Shown here one piece after another: positions 11,631 to 23,554 of a stretch of 64,000 nucleotides of DNA. The DNA lies in contig CM075764.1 of NCBI GenBank assembly GCA_037974665.1, positions 81,367,825-81,431,824 of the forward strand, read 5' to 3'. Each line of letters starts with the position of its first letter. Positions within the stretch are counted from its first letter, which is position 1. The notes below the pieces were generated by a model, which saw only the letters and a list, made by a program, of their open reading frames with translations, made no database searches and had not been told where the DNA came from. This DNA comes from Ehretia macrophylla. Its lineage: Eukaryota > Streptophyta > Magnoliopsida > Boraginales > Ehretiaceae. A program made the position numbers and the translations under genes.

Positions 11631-11669
11631 AGATCTGACGATGTCAAATTGTCTGACATCGTTAGATCT
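11631..11669. repeat. 15-bp stem inverted repeat in T1
   Basis: Arms at 11631-11645 and 11655-11669 (AGATCTGACGATGTC and its partner) pair fully with one G-T pair, across a 9-base loop. It lies about 45 bp from the 42-bp palindrome. Confidence 0.8.
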
Positions 11670-11910
11670 TAAAAAAAAAAAAAAAAAAAAAGAGCACAAA
11701 CAGCAACAAAAAAATTTAACAAACAGCAAAAAAATTACAAAATAATTATTTTTTTCAACAAATAACAAAAAAAAAGGTAAACATAGAAAAAAAAAAAAAC
11801 ATAAAGTTTGTGTTGGTGGTTTAGCCGGTGGTGGGGTGGCAGCGGAGAAGAGGGTTAGGGGGCGCTGCTGCGAGAAAGGGAAAAAAGTGGGAGGGGAGGG
11901 GGGAGGAGGG

Positions 11911-14411
11911 TGTAACGCCCTGACCCAACCCCACGCTAAAGGTTAAGTCTAGACCCGACAAACGGACGGAGTCTCCCTTGTACCGTGAACATTCTAAAAA
12001 CCTGTAAACACTCAATAAAGCCACAATATAACAAGACAAGCTTTTATAACTAAAGTTCAAAGATTCAAGGACATCCGAGCCTTGAGACATACAGTAGTTC
12101 AGCTTTACACAAGCATGCATCCAACTTAACTTCTTTTACAAAATCGCTTATCATGCCACCCCATGATAGCATTAAAAACATTCTTAGAAGTTGGAAACAA
12201 CATGCATCAGAATATTCACACCCAAGCATGCAAAGCAACTAGAAGTAAAAACATAAGTTATTACAAACCATAGAATTACTACTCCTACTACAGTCATTTG
12301 GCTTCCAATTTACATATTACACAAATACATACATGAGCCTTTAGGCCCCAAAATAGATCACAACATAGAATAACGCATTCTCCACATAGAAACTAGAAAA
12401 CACATCCACCTCAAACAATAATCACACAGCTACTAGGGCAAAGGCTCTGTCTGTACTTCTTCATCTTCCACTATCACCTCAACTAGCTGGGGATCACTCT
12501 CAGCACTTCCTGAAACATGTTAGCGAGGTATGAGCAACCACTATTGCCCAGTGAGGGATAAAGGCCAAATGGGACGTGCAATGCAACAAATATAACAGTT
12601 AACAAGAAAAACAATTAAAGAACATTTGAAACAGTAAATAACCATACATATCAAAGGATACGATACACTTAATCCCAAACTCCATGATTCTCTTATCTTT
12701 GGCCACGAACCACGATCCACGAACCACGATCAATGTGCTGGCAAATTCCCAATCACCTCAATGGGTGTACTCCGGATGTACCTCGATAATCCTACGACAC
12801 AACATCCCCTGGCAATCTCCGGACAAAGCGAATGAAGGAATAGGGTACGAAGTTTGAATATCCACTGGCAAGCCCTCTACCGCCCAACCGATATTCAACA
12901 CGTCCGCCTCTGACACTATGGTTGCGCAACTACTATGCAATGCACGTTAACACTTGATAATAAGATAATCAATAAAGAACAGTAACACTTAAGAGGGTCA
13001 ACAAAAGAGGCTGTCCTCGAGACAGTTCATATGATAAACAATAGTACAAAATTAATTAAGAGAGTATAAAGGGAAAAGTTGCACATTTTTTCAAAAACCC
13101 CATACCAAAAGCTCATAAACATCTTATAATTGTAATTAAACACTTAATCCACACTTACAAGGTTATAGAAGCGAAAAAATCTTTCATTTATCAATTATCC
13201 CCCTTTTATCCTAAGTCATTTTCCTTCCAAATCAAAGTTAATGTTTCGATTTCATGGGGGAAGCTATACCATTCTCCTAATTAACCCTTAAGGCACCCTT
13301 AAAACCCTCAAACACATTCAAATACTCACAATTACCCCCAAAAACACCAATTTTCCTCTTATGGCTTTGAACTACACATACTTAAACCGGGATCCAAACG
13401 AGGGTTAGCAAAGCTTCTATAGCACCTAGGTAGCCTAAGAATACCAAATGTGAAGTTCAATTCCACCTGGATTAGTATTAACCCTGAAATCCCTTTTAAA
13501 AAGTCGGCTATTTCACGTTTTATGCAAATTTAGAGAAATTCAAGGGCACGGGGCTATTGGACTACCTTCATTAGCACCTAAGGCATCTATTAGAAGCAAC
13601 GAATCAAGCTAATACGCACAATTACACAAAACCCTAAAATCTCGTCACTATTCACCTCATAAAATCAAAGTAACGATTCTAACCGTTTAAAATGCGAACT
13701 AATGGCTTAAATGTGTTCTCTAGCACTTATATACAATGTATAATAGCATAGATAAGCTTTGCAATAGCATTTCTAACAATTCAAGAAATATGTAACATTT
13801 TAAATATGCAAAAAGAATCATGAAATCCCTCACCTAAAGCGCGTAGGAACACCTAGAAGGCTTGCACACACCCTAAACTACTTGCCCTAGGCTTGGAGAG
13901 GCTTGGATTGAAGAGTTGAAGATCAAAATTTCCTCCTTATGGCTGCAAGAGGCTCTCGGTCCTGCTACAGGAACTTTTCAGCTTTTTTTTTTTTTCTTTG
14001 CTAGTTATGAGCTTAAGTGTGTGTTGTGAGAGTTATATTAAGGGGGGGGGGGGGGTCATGTTAGGTGCTTAAGTGGGTTATTAAAATGAGTATAGATAGC
14101 TTAAAAACGAGCCTAAGGTGCAATTAGGTGCTAACTAAATAAAACACTAAGTTAAGCTACGTAATACTATTCACTAGTTTACTAAACCATTTTCTAAACG
14201 AAAGCTCCTATCGATCCTAGCTCAAATGAACAATTTTCTCATTCTTACTATAATTAATATGATTTAATAAAAATATTAATTCATTAATATTAGGCAGTTG
14301 AAAACGAAATAAATAGTAACTTAAAGAAGATAGTAAATAAAGCACAGAAGAAATGCGCAACTAATGGATGCAACAGTAAGTGAATGTATGGCAAAAATCT
14401 CGGGCGTCACA
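11911..14411 (-). repeat. Element A 3' LTR
   Basis: 2501 bp, TGTAACGCCC to GTCACA. It contains candidate sense-strand splice sites (donor at 13833, acceptor ending at 12510), the GTAC-CCGG palindrome (12767-12781), a hairpin at 12993-13018, and TGAGCAA paired with TTGCCCA (12531-12550). A run of 14 G lies at 14042-14055. Confidence 0.85.
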
Positions 14412-14424
14412 CCCTCTCCCCCTT
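14412..14424 (-). other. Element A polypurine tract
   Basis: The minus strand reads AAGGGGGAGAGGG directly upstream of the 3' LTR, the expected plus-strand primer. It lies within the 3' end of the pol reading frame. Confidence 0.7.
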
Positions 14425-14432
14425 AAACTAAT

Positions 14433-16331
14433 TGCGCCCACGCAATTCTTACATGATTCGGCGAATAACTCTGGATATTTCTCTCGCATCTCCTCCTCTC
14501 TTTTCCAGGTAGCATCTTCTATCCCGTGATAATCCCACAGAACCTTAACCATCAGAATGCTTTTAGTTCTCAGCTCCTGAACTTTCCAATCAACAATTTG
14601 AAGAGGTTTCTCCGTGTAGGTCAAAGTTTCACTGATCTCTAATGGCTCGGGCTCAAGAACATGAGAAGGATCTGCCTGATATTTCTGAAGCATATAAACA
14701 TGGAAGACATCATGAATCTTGCCCAGACTAGGAGGCAAAGCTAGTCAGTAAGCCAATTCACCAATTGTTTCAGTTACTTCAAACGGTCCCACATAACGAG
14801 GACTGAGTTTCCTTCCCTTACCATGCCGAATCAAACCCTTGCAAGGAGAAATTTTCAGAAATACCCGATCACCTACAGTAAATTTCAGATCACAACGGCG
14901 TCTATCCGCGTAACTCTTTTGCTGACTCTGCTCTGTAAGCATTCTTTTTCTGATAAGTTGAACATTATCAATCATTTTGTTCATCTCTGGCAATAGAGTA
15001 GGATCAATAGATTTCAACTCTCCAACTTCATCCCAATATAAAGGAGATCTGCATTTACTCCCATACAAAGCTTCATACGGTATCATACCGATAGTAGCTT
15101 GATAACTGTTATTATAAGCAAATTCTGCAAGAGGTAATTATCTCTCCCAACTCTTACCGAAGTCCAGAATGCACACTCGTAACATATCCTCAAGTATTAG
15201 AATAGTTCTTTCAGATTGTCCATCAGTTTGAGGATGATGAGAAGTACTGAAGCTTAATGTTGTGCCCAAAGCTTTCTGAATCTTCTGCCAGAACTGAGAT
15301 GTGAATCTGAGATCTCTGTCTGACACAATACTCTTAGGAATCCCATGAAGTCTAACAATATTCTCAACATAAATTTCAGCCAACTTGTCAAGAGATTCAG
15401 TTTTCTTTGTAGCAATGAAATGAGAAGTTTTGGTCAATCTATCCACAACAACCCAGACTAAATCATGACCTCTTTAAGACCTCGGTAAATCTGACATGAA
15501 ATCCATGGTAATGTGGTCCTATTTCCAAACAGGAATGGCCAATGGCTGCAACAACCTTGCCGGTCTATGATGTTCAGCTTTAACTTTCTGACATGTAAGA
15601 CATCTAGTAACATAGTCAGCAATCTCTCTCTTCATGTTGTTCCACCAGTAGTTCTGTTTCAGATCCCTATACATTTTAGTACTGCCTGGATGGATAGTGT
15701 ACTTAGAATTATGAGCCTCTGCAAGAATTTCTTTCTTTAAAGCTGGCTTAGAAGGAATACAAATTCTGCCTTTGAACTTAAGAAGACCATCATCATGCAA
15801 TTTCCCCTTTCGACTTTTCTAAGATTTCCATCAATTGTAGATCAACCTGTTGAGCCTCTCTAATTCTGGATAATAAAAGAGATTGAATATGCAAACTTGC
15901 AAATTGAATACCAGAATCTGAAGTCTCAGGCTTCCATAGACATAATTCTTCCATGAACTCCCAATTTTTTATTATTAGACTGGCAACTGTAGCCTTTCGG
16001 CTTAAAGCATCAGCAACAATATTGGCCTTACCTGGCAGATAATTGATAGAGCAATTATAATCCTCAAGCAATTCTAACCAACGCCTATGCCTCATATTCA
16101 ACTATTTCTGAGAAAATAGATATTTCAGACTCTTGTGATCAGTAAAGATTTAAAATTTATTATCCCAAAGATAGTGACACCATTTCTTTAGTGCAAAGAT
16201 GATAGCTGCAAGCTCAAGGTCATGTGTTGGATAATTAAGTTCATAAGGTTTCAATTTTCTGGAAGCATAGGCAATAACTTTTCCATTCTGCATCAATACA
16301 CAGCCTAATCCTTCCTTGGAAGCATCACTAT
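14433..16331 (-). pseudogene. Element A pol, downstream part (RNase H, integrase, chromodomain)
   Basis: It resumes exactly at the ACTAT duplication with [17 protein letters not shown] (RNase H). Then come the integrase HHCC zinc domain (AHN...IHPGSTKMYRDLK...CLTCQ), catalytic D and D (WVVVDRL, VSDRDLRF) and E in QTDGQSERT, and a chromodomain-like end VLWDYHGIEDATWKREEEM. In-frame stops occur near 16150, 16102, 15519, 15474, 15138 and 14745, with a frameshift near 15795. The open frame at 16150-16491 is a chimera of B LTR and A RNase H, not a gene. Confidence 0.85.
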
Positions 16332-18617
16332 TGTCACGCCCCGACCCGACCCCGCAAAAGGCCAAGCCCGGACCCGACACACGGACGGAGTCTCCTCTGT
16401 ACCGCGGACGATCCGAAAACCTAAAATCATCATAATACTTGCGAAAGCCATAAAACAACTCAAACAAGCCAACTTTCTTTGAAACATACATTTCTTATTA
16501 ACCAACTTTGCAACCCAAAAATGATATGCATACTACACAAGTATTTATGCCACTAATCAATTCCATTAGCATGCATTTCCTTACTAGTCACAAGGGTATA
16601 AGTTTACAACTTTACATTCTTTCAACTTATACAACATAAGACCGTAGAGGCCTCAAACTATAAAATACATACAAGGCTACAAGCCTCAAAATTAAGCGAC
16701 ATCCAAGCAATATACATATCAGGCAAGGCTCGCACAAAAATCTGGTAACCAACCACCAGCAAAGCAGAGAAGTGCTATCACGGAAACACCTCCACCTGCT
16801 CCTCCTCCTCTATTACCTCGATAGGATCTACTTCAACTACTCCTGTAAAAATATAGTATAGAGAGGAATGAGCAAAAACTATTGCTCAGCGAGGGCAATT
16901 GGTCTCAAGGACGGAGATGGGAGGGGTATGCAATGCAATTAGCCAAGCAATGCATACAATTATCATTTAAAGATACAAACAAGTCAATATTATAACAAGG
17001 CAAGCATTAAAGACTATAAACATTCATTCAAAGGATACGGTACTCTTTTCACGAGCAACTTTCATTCAAGAATTCGATGACGACGCGCCGGCCCAAACCA
17101 CCTTATAACACCAGTTTGGAATACCCCGGAAGTATCCATCAACCTACGACCCAAAACTCCCTGGGAGGCAACCCAAGCGAGAAGAGGGAATAGCAGCGGA
17201 GCTAGAGCAACCAACACTGGCAACCCGAGGCTACCCAGAGAGGCCCATCACTCACGCGCGAGACACTATGCAATGCAAGACTCGATACAAGGCGATAAAC
17301 AAGCGATAAAGCCACACGTGGGAGAATAACAAAGTAGGTTACTCTCGCACGCAATAGCAACAATTGATAAGCATTTCAATCCAAATCAATTCAAACAAGT
17401 ATTTCAAGCAACCCTAAGCATTCTAGAGGCATAAAATCAAGAAAATAAGCAAAAACACAAATCGGCCCCAACTATCAAAACACTACCATTTCCAAACGAG
17501 CCACGAGTTCTGGAAACCGACTTCGCCAAACCTCCTAGGTCACCATAAGGCACGTCTAAAGACCCCGAAACCTTACTTTACCCTAGAACTCGCGCAAAGC
17601 CCCGATTTTCCCCTATCTCGTTTGAACTACAACTATACCAACCAAACGCCCAACCAACGCCATAATCGCACCAAAAGTGCTTCCATGGCCTCCCGATACA
17701 ATGCCAACACGCAAAACGAGAAAATGCCAAACTCGACCTAAACGACCCCGACTTTCAACAAGGCTTAATTCCCGTTTTTTCCATTACACAACCCAAACAA
17801 ACCATGCATTTAGGCATTCTAGCACACCTAGCACAATTCTACATCAACGAACAGCATAACGGAACAACTTCATCGTTCCGAGGGTTCACTATTCATAAAA
17901 CACTATTCAACATCCAAATTAAATTGCAATCTCAACATTTAACTGCAGAAAATGTTAAAAAGCTATAAATGCACGTTCTACAATTGCCAAGGAACATTCT
18001 AGAAGCATCAAAATGCTTTAAACAACAATCTACGGATAAAATCTAAAAATTGCAAAGTTGATACGCTAAACATTTAAATGCGCAAATAACATGATTCCCT
18101 CACCTTAGGCACTCCTAGTTGCTAGGAAAACAACGCTGGATGGCTCAGTAACAACCCCGCACAAGCTCACGCGAAGATTGGAAGTTTTGAAAGTTGAAAA
18201 TGATTTTTTTTTCTCTTCAATATTTTCGGCCAGCACAAGGTTCTGTTTCAGCTGCTATTTTTTTTTATTTTGCTTTGTTTTAAGCTTATTTAAGTGCTAA
18301 GTCAAATGGTCAAAGGTCAAGCCTTGGTCAACTACTTAAAACTTGGTCAAAAGGCCTTATTTTGTGCATTTTAAGCTAAAATAACTATCACCAATTAAAT
18401 TTTCAGCTAGCAACAATTAAAATATAAAATTTAAGTCATCTAAATACTAGTTTCACTATTTGCTGAGGACTAGAAACCGTTCTCTAGCTATCGCTCCCTA
18501 AATGCAATGCACGTTGCGACGGCAAGAAAGTAACAATTAATTCACAAAGAATTTAAGAAAATATAATTTTCAAAATAATAAACAAGGAATTTTCACATTC
18601 CGAGCTCGGGTATTACA
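16332..18617 (-). repeat. Element B 3' LTR
   Basis: 2286 bp, TGTCACGCCC to TATTACA. On the sense strand: four TTGACC W-box-like sites (18308-18350), a GTGAGGG donor-like site at 18103, hairpin 17322-17346, palindrome 17118-17137, hairpin 16869-16888, and an acceptor-like CAG ending at 16843. Confidence 0.9.
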
Positions 18618-18630
18618 CCCTCTTCCCCTT
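18618..18630 (-). other. Element B polypurine tract
   Basis: The minus strand reads AAGGGGAAGAGGG directly before the 3' LTR. Confidence 0.75.
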
Positions 18631-21600
18631 AAAACAATTGCGCCCACGCAATTCCTACCTGGTCAACAAACAACTCCGGATACTGATCCCGAACCTGGTC
18701 CTCTCTTTCCCAAGTTGCTTCCTCAAACCCATGATGATTCCACAGAACCTTTACTAACGGAATACTCTTTCTGCGAAGCTCCTGAACTTTCCGATCCACA
18801 ATTCGAATCGGTTTCTCTTCATAAGACAACTTCTCTTCAATCTGCAAAGGCTCTGGTTCAAGTACATGTGAAGGGTCTGGATTGTACTTCTTCAACATAG
18901 ACACGTGGAACACATCGTGCAGTCTCGACAAGCTCGGAGGCAAAGCTAATCGATAAGCCAAAGGACATACCTCTTCGGTGATCTCATACGGACCCACATA
19001 CCTGGGACTAAGCTTCCCGCTCTTACCGTGCCGAATCAATCCCTTCCGTGGAGAAATCTTAAGAAACACCCAATCTCCCAAATCAAACTCAAGATCCCGA
19101 CGGTGCTTATCCGCATAACTCTTCTGACGACTCTGAACTGTAAGCATACGCTGGCGAATAAGGTGAACATTATCTACCATCTTAATCATATCAGGTAACA
19201 CATTCGGATCAACTGTTCTCATCTCTCCAACCTCTTCCCAATATAATGGGGATCTGCATTTCTGACCATACAACGCCTCGTAGGGAGCCATACCTATAGT
19301 AGATTGATAACTATTGTTGTAGGCGAACTCCGCTAAAGGCAAAAACTTCTCCCAGTTCTTCCCAAAGTCTAGCACATATGCCCGAAACATGTCTTCCAAG
19401 ATCTTGATAGTTCTCTCAGACTGGCCATCAGTTTGCGGATGATATGCAGTACTGAAGCTCAACTTAGTTCCCATGGCCTCTTGTAACTTCTGCCAAAAAC
19501 GAGATCTGAATCGGGGATCCCTGTCTGACACTATACTCTGTGGCACACCATGCAATCTCACAATATTAGCAACATAAAGCTCAGCTAGCTTATCAAGGCT
19601 ATCATGTTTGTTCATGGGAATAAAATGTGTAACTTTAGTCAAGCGGTCCACAACAACCCAAACAGAATCACATCCTCTCGGAGATCTAGGAAGATCGGTC
19701 ACAAGGTCCATTGTTATATGTACCCACTTCCATTGCAGAATCGACAACGGCTGTAGAAGTCCGGCTGGCCTCTGATTCTCAACTTTAACCCTCTGACAAG
19801 TCAAACATCTGGATACATACCCAGCAATCTCCCTCTTCATATTGTTCCACCAGAAGTGTTGTTTCAAGTCTCTATACATTTTAGTACTGCCCGGGTGAAT
19901 CGTATACATCGAATTATGTGCCTCGGACAGAATCTCATTCTTCAAAGTCGGATCATCAGGAACACATACTCTATCCCTGAATCTGAAGATGCCATCTGCA
20001 TGTAATTTAAACTCCGACTCTCCCCCTTTTGATTTTTCTTGGATCTTCAAGATGTGAGGATCAGTCTTCTGAGCCTCTCTGATCTGTGCTAGCAACCCTG
20101 ACTGAATCTGCAAACTAGCAAATCGAATCCCTACCTCAGTAGCTTCTGGCTTCCATGAACAAATTTCTTCCAAAGTTTCCCAATCCTTGATAATTAAGCT
20201 TGCAACAGTAGCCTTTCAGCTCAAAGCATCAGCAACAACATTCGCTTTACCTGGCACATAGTTAATAGAACAGTTGTAACCACCCAATAGCTCTAGCCAT
20301 CTCCGCTGCCTCATATTCAGATCTTTCTGTGAAAACAAATACTTGAGACTCTTGTGGTCAGTAAAAATTTCAAATCTGCAACCCCACAAGTAATGATGCC
20401 ACTTTTTCAAAGCAAACACAACTGCAGCTAACTCAAGATCATGTGTAGGGTAATTGACTTCATAAGGTTTCAACTTCCTAGAAGCATAGGCAATCACCTT
20501 ACCATTCTGCATTAAAACACAACCCAATCCTTCCTTAGATGCATCACTATAGACAACGAAGTTCTCTGTTCCCTCAGGTAAAGCTAGTATAGGAGCTATA
20601 GTTAATCTCTTCTTCAATTCTTGGAAACTGGATTCACATTTGGCATCCCAGTTGTAAGCAACTTTCTTCCGAGTCAACTGGCTCAAAGGCCCAGAAATTT
20701 TGGAAAAGTCTTTAACAAATCTCCGGTAGTAACCTACCAATCCAAGAAAACTTCGAATCTCTGACACCGTCTCAGGTCTCTTCCAAGATGAAACAACTTC
20801 AATCTTAGCTGGGTCCACTGAAATTCCTCGATCTGAAATGATATGGCCTAGAAAAGATATATGATTCAACCAGAACTCGTACTTGCTGAATTTAGCAAAA
20901 AGCTTGTTTTCCTGCAAAGTCTGAAGCACAATCTTCAAGTGTTGCTCATGTTCATCCTCGTTCTTCGAGTACACTAAAATGTCGTCAATAAAGATTACGA
21001 CAAACTGATCAAGGTAAGGCCGAAAAACCCTCTGCATCAAGTCCATGAATGCGGCTGGTGCATTCGTCAATCCAAACGGCAACACAACAAATTCATAGTG
21101 GCCATATCTAGTCCTGAAAGCTGTCTTCGGTATATCGTCACTCCGAATCCTAAGTTGATAGTAACCTTGCCTCAAGTCAAATTTGGAGTAAACACTCGCA
21201 CCCTGCAACTGGTCAAACAATTCTTCAATCAACGGCAAGGGGTATTTATTCTTAATCGTGACTTGATTAAGTCCCCTATAATCAATACATAACCGTAGCG
21301 TGCCGTCTTTCTTTCCCACAAACAACACAGGTGCGCCCCACAGCGAAGAACTAGGTTGTATAAACCCTTTCTCAAGCAAGTTCTGAAGCTGAATTTTTAA
21401 CTCCTGAAGTTCAGCCGATGCCATTCTATAAGGACTCCTAGAAATTGGAGCAGTGCCTGGCATATGATCAATCACAAACTCAATCTCCCTATCCGGTGGT
21501 AAACCCAGTAATTCCTCGGGAAATACACCAGGGAAGTCTTTAACAATCGGAACCTCATTCAAACTCAACTTATCAGTAGGCTGATTGATCAAATAAGCTA

Positions 21601-22159
21601 AGTAAGCTTCACAACCCTTATTCAACAACTTAGAAGTCTTGATCGCTGATAAAAGTGGAATTCGGGCAGCCCTGCAGTTCCCAACAATCTCTAGTACCGG
21701 TAGGTCAGGAACCTGAAGATAAACAATCTTTGTTCTACAATCCAACTGAGCATAGTACTTCCCCAACCAGTCCATTCCCAAAATGATTTCAAAGTCACAG
21801 AATGGCAATATAATTAAATCAGCAGGAAATTTACGGTTCTCAATGCATATATCACAAGATTTGCAAATAGACTCAGTAACAAATTTTGCACCCAAAGGCG
21901 TACTAACTTCAACTTCATGAGGCAATTTATCAATGCAAACATTCACAGATCGTGCACATGCAGGAGTTATAAATGAATGTGTAGCTCCGGGATCAATCAA
22001 AACTTTAACTGGCTGAGTATTGAGAAGAAAGGTACCTTCCACTATAGCTGTAGTATCGGGTAGCTCCTCTGCATCTAGTGCAAAGACCCTAGCCTGAACC
22101 CTCTGTGCTGGACGTGCACCTGCAGCCTTATTCTGAACACCCTGGCCTCCACCACGGCC
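18629..22159 (-). pseudogene. Element B pol (protease, RT, RNase H, integrase, chromodomain), one stop
   Basis: The open stretch 20216-22042 carries protease with D-P-G in place of D-S/T-G (21986-21994), reverse transcriptase with [10 protein letters not shown] and RNase H with [14 protein letters not shown] single TGA at 20216-20218 sits where relatives have an arginine codon, consistent with CGA to TGA. The same frame continues through integrase (HHCC zinc domain; WVVVDRL, VSDRDPRF and QTDGQSERT catalytic segments) to a chromodomain-like end VLWNHHGFEEATWERED. The frame ends at 18629, overlapping the polypurine tract. Confidence 0.9.
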
Positions 22160-23242
22160 CTAAACATTGTTATACTTAGGGCAATCTCTCACCCTATGGT
22201 CATCACTGCCACAACCCGTACATTTACCACTCTTCCTCCAGCAGTTAGCCTCAATATGCCCCGATCGATTACAATAATTACACTGCTGATTTTGCCTAAC
22301 TGCAGTGTTTCCTGTAGGTGCTGGGGCTCTAGTAGTAGGAACTGTACCTCCCTGCTGGGGTCTAGTCATAGCTGGCCTAGCCTGAATCTGCTGTTGTGGC
22401 TGATACGGACGTTGCTAAGGAGCCTGTGCAGAAGACTGATACTGCCTCGGCTGACTCTAGCTGCTCTGGCCCAAATACTGCTTCTTACTCGGCTGACTGC
22501 TCTTAGCTATCATCTCAGCCTTCCGTTTCTCAAACTTCGAGGCTGCCTGAAATGCCTCGGGAAAAGTAGTGTAGGTCTGCCCAGTCAAATGCAACTGAAT
22601 GTCCATTCTCAACCCATGGACAAACCTATGAATCATCCTCCTAGCCGGCCGTACCAACTCGGGCATATACCTCGACAGGCTAACAAACCTAGCCTCGTAC
22701 TGTGCAACAGTCATATTTCCCTGCTTCAGGGCCACAAACTCGTCTTCCCTCCTTTCCATAGCCATCTCGGGAATATATTTATCCCGAAACTCACTTACAA
22801 AATCATCCCATAAATGTGGAACATCCTCACAATCCCACCTCAATCTGACAGTATTCCACCACTGCTCTGCATCACCCTCAAACAGGAATGATGCATAATC
22901 TATTCTTGCCTCATCAGTGTACCTCAAAGCGGTGAAAATTTTCTCAACACGATTAATCCATCTCTCAGCCGCCTCATCATCCGGCTCTCCGAAGAACTTT
23001 CCCGGCTCGTGCCTCAGAAATTTCTCTAACTGATTATTCTCAACTCTATACCCCTGTCCACCAGGATTAGCTTGATTTCCCTGGGGAAGATTCCTGTCCT
23101 GCCTCTGCTCATGCAGTACCTGTGTAATCCGGTTTACTGCAGTAGTCATAGTAGCCATAAACTGCTCAGGCAACGGCTGTTGACCCTATTCTGCTGCCTC
23201 TTCATCTGATCCTATACCTTGAGTACCACGACGTGGCGGCAT
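22160..23242 (-). pseudogene. Element B gag (capsid and two zinc knuckles), with stops
   Basis: The ATG at 23240-23242 begins MPPRRGTQGIGSDEE and is the first in-frame start. In-frame stops are at 23186-23188, 22457-22459, 22415-22417 and 22160-22162. Several match a CAG-to-TAG change. The capsid region has FLFEGDAEQWW and FRDKYIPEMA...LKQGNMTVAQYE. Two intact CCHC knuckles (CNYCNRSGHIEANC, CTGCGSDDHRVRDC) lie at 22178-22287. The frame continues into protease without a shift, so gag and pol form one polyprotein frame. Confidence 0.85.
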
Positions 23243-23533
23243 AGTAGCAATTCACAATAGCTGGCAACATTTAAAAGCAGTTTATAGACAGAAATATAGC
23301 ACATAAGATTAGATAACACTCAAGTCAATAACAATCCAATATTCTATCACACAATTCACATAAGACAAGTTTAACTTGCCAAACTATTTCACTTAAACAC
23401 ATAAACACTCCAAGTTCACAAAGTCATGCTATATCATTTTCTTTTCACTTAGCAATCATACATAAACACTTTAGCATTTTAGACCTTTACCCCACAGACT
23501 AAGAATCATATCCCGGCTCATGCAAGACTATCA

Positions 23534-23546
23534 TGCTCTAATACTA
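23534..23546 (-). other. Element B primer-binding site (mutated)
   Basis: The minus strand reads TAGTATTAGAGCA, two transitions away from the initiator tRNA-Met complement TGGTATCAGAGCA that element E keeps intact. Confidence 0.75.
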
Positions 23547-23554
23547 CCTAAAGA

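Larger units (their letters stand above)
11378..11910. mobile_element. TIR element T1, left part
   Basis: The left end reads AGAGCATCTTCAATGGAGTC and is mirrored at about 45121-45147 by a degenerate inverted copy (roughly 18 of 26 bases pair). Both subterminal zones repeat GAGTCTCTAAAATA-like motifs. Flanks share a CCTTA core, an imperfect target duplication. No transposase is visible. The inner part is A-rich and then G-rich. Without nested insertions T1 would be about 1.5 kb, so it looks like a non-autonomous hAT- or Mutator-like element. It is interrupted at 11910 by element A. Confidence 0.5.

Noticed and set aside
16150..16491. Open frame of 113 codons containing an RNase H motif
   Set aside because: It is a chimera created at the A/B junction: the first part is B LTR sequence, the rest is A RNase H.
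22196..22813. 205-codon plus-strand frame
   Set aside because: It is the antisense shadow of element B gag; the minus strand carries the capsid and zinc-knuckle motifs.
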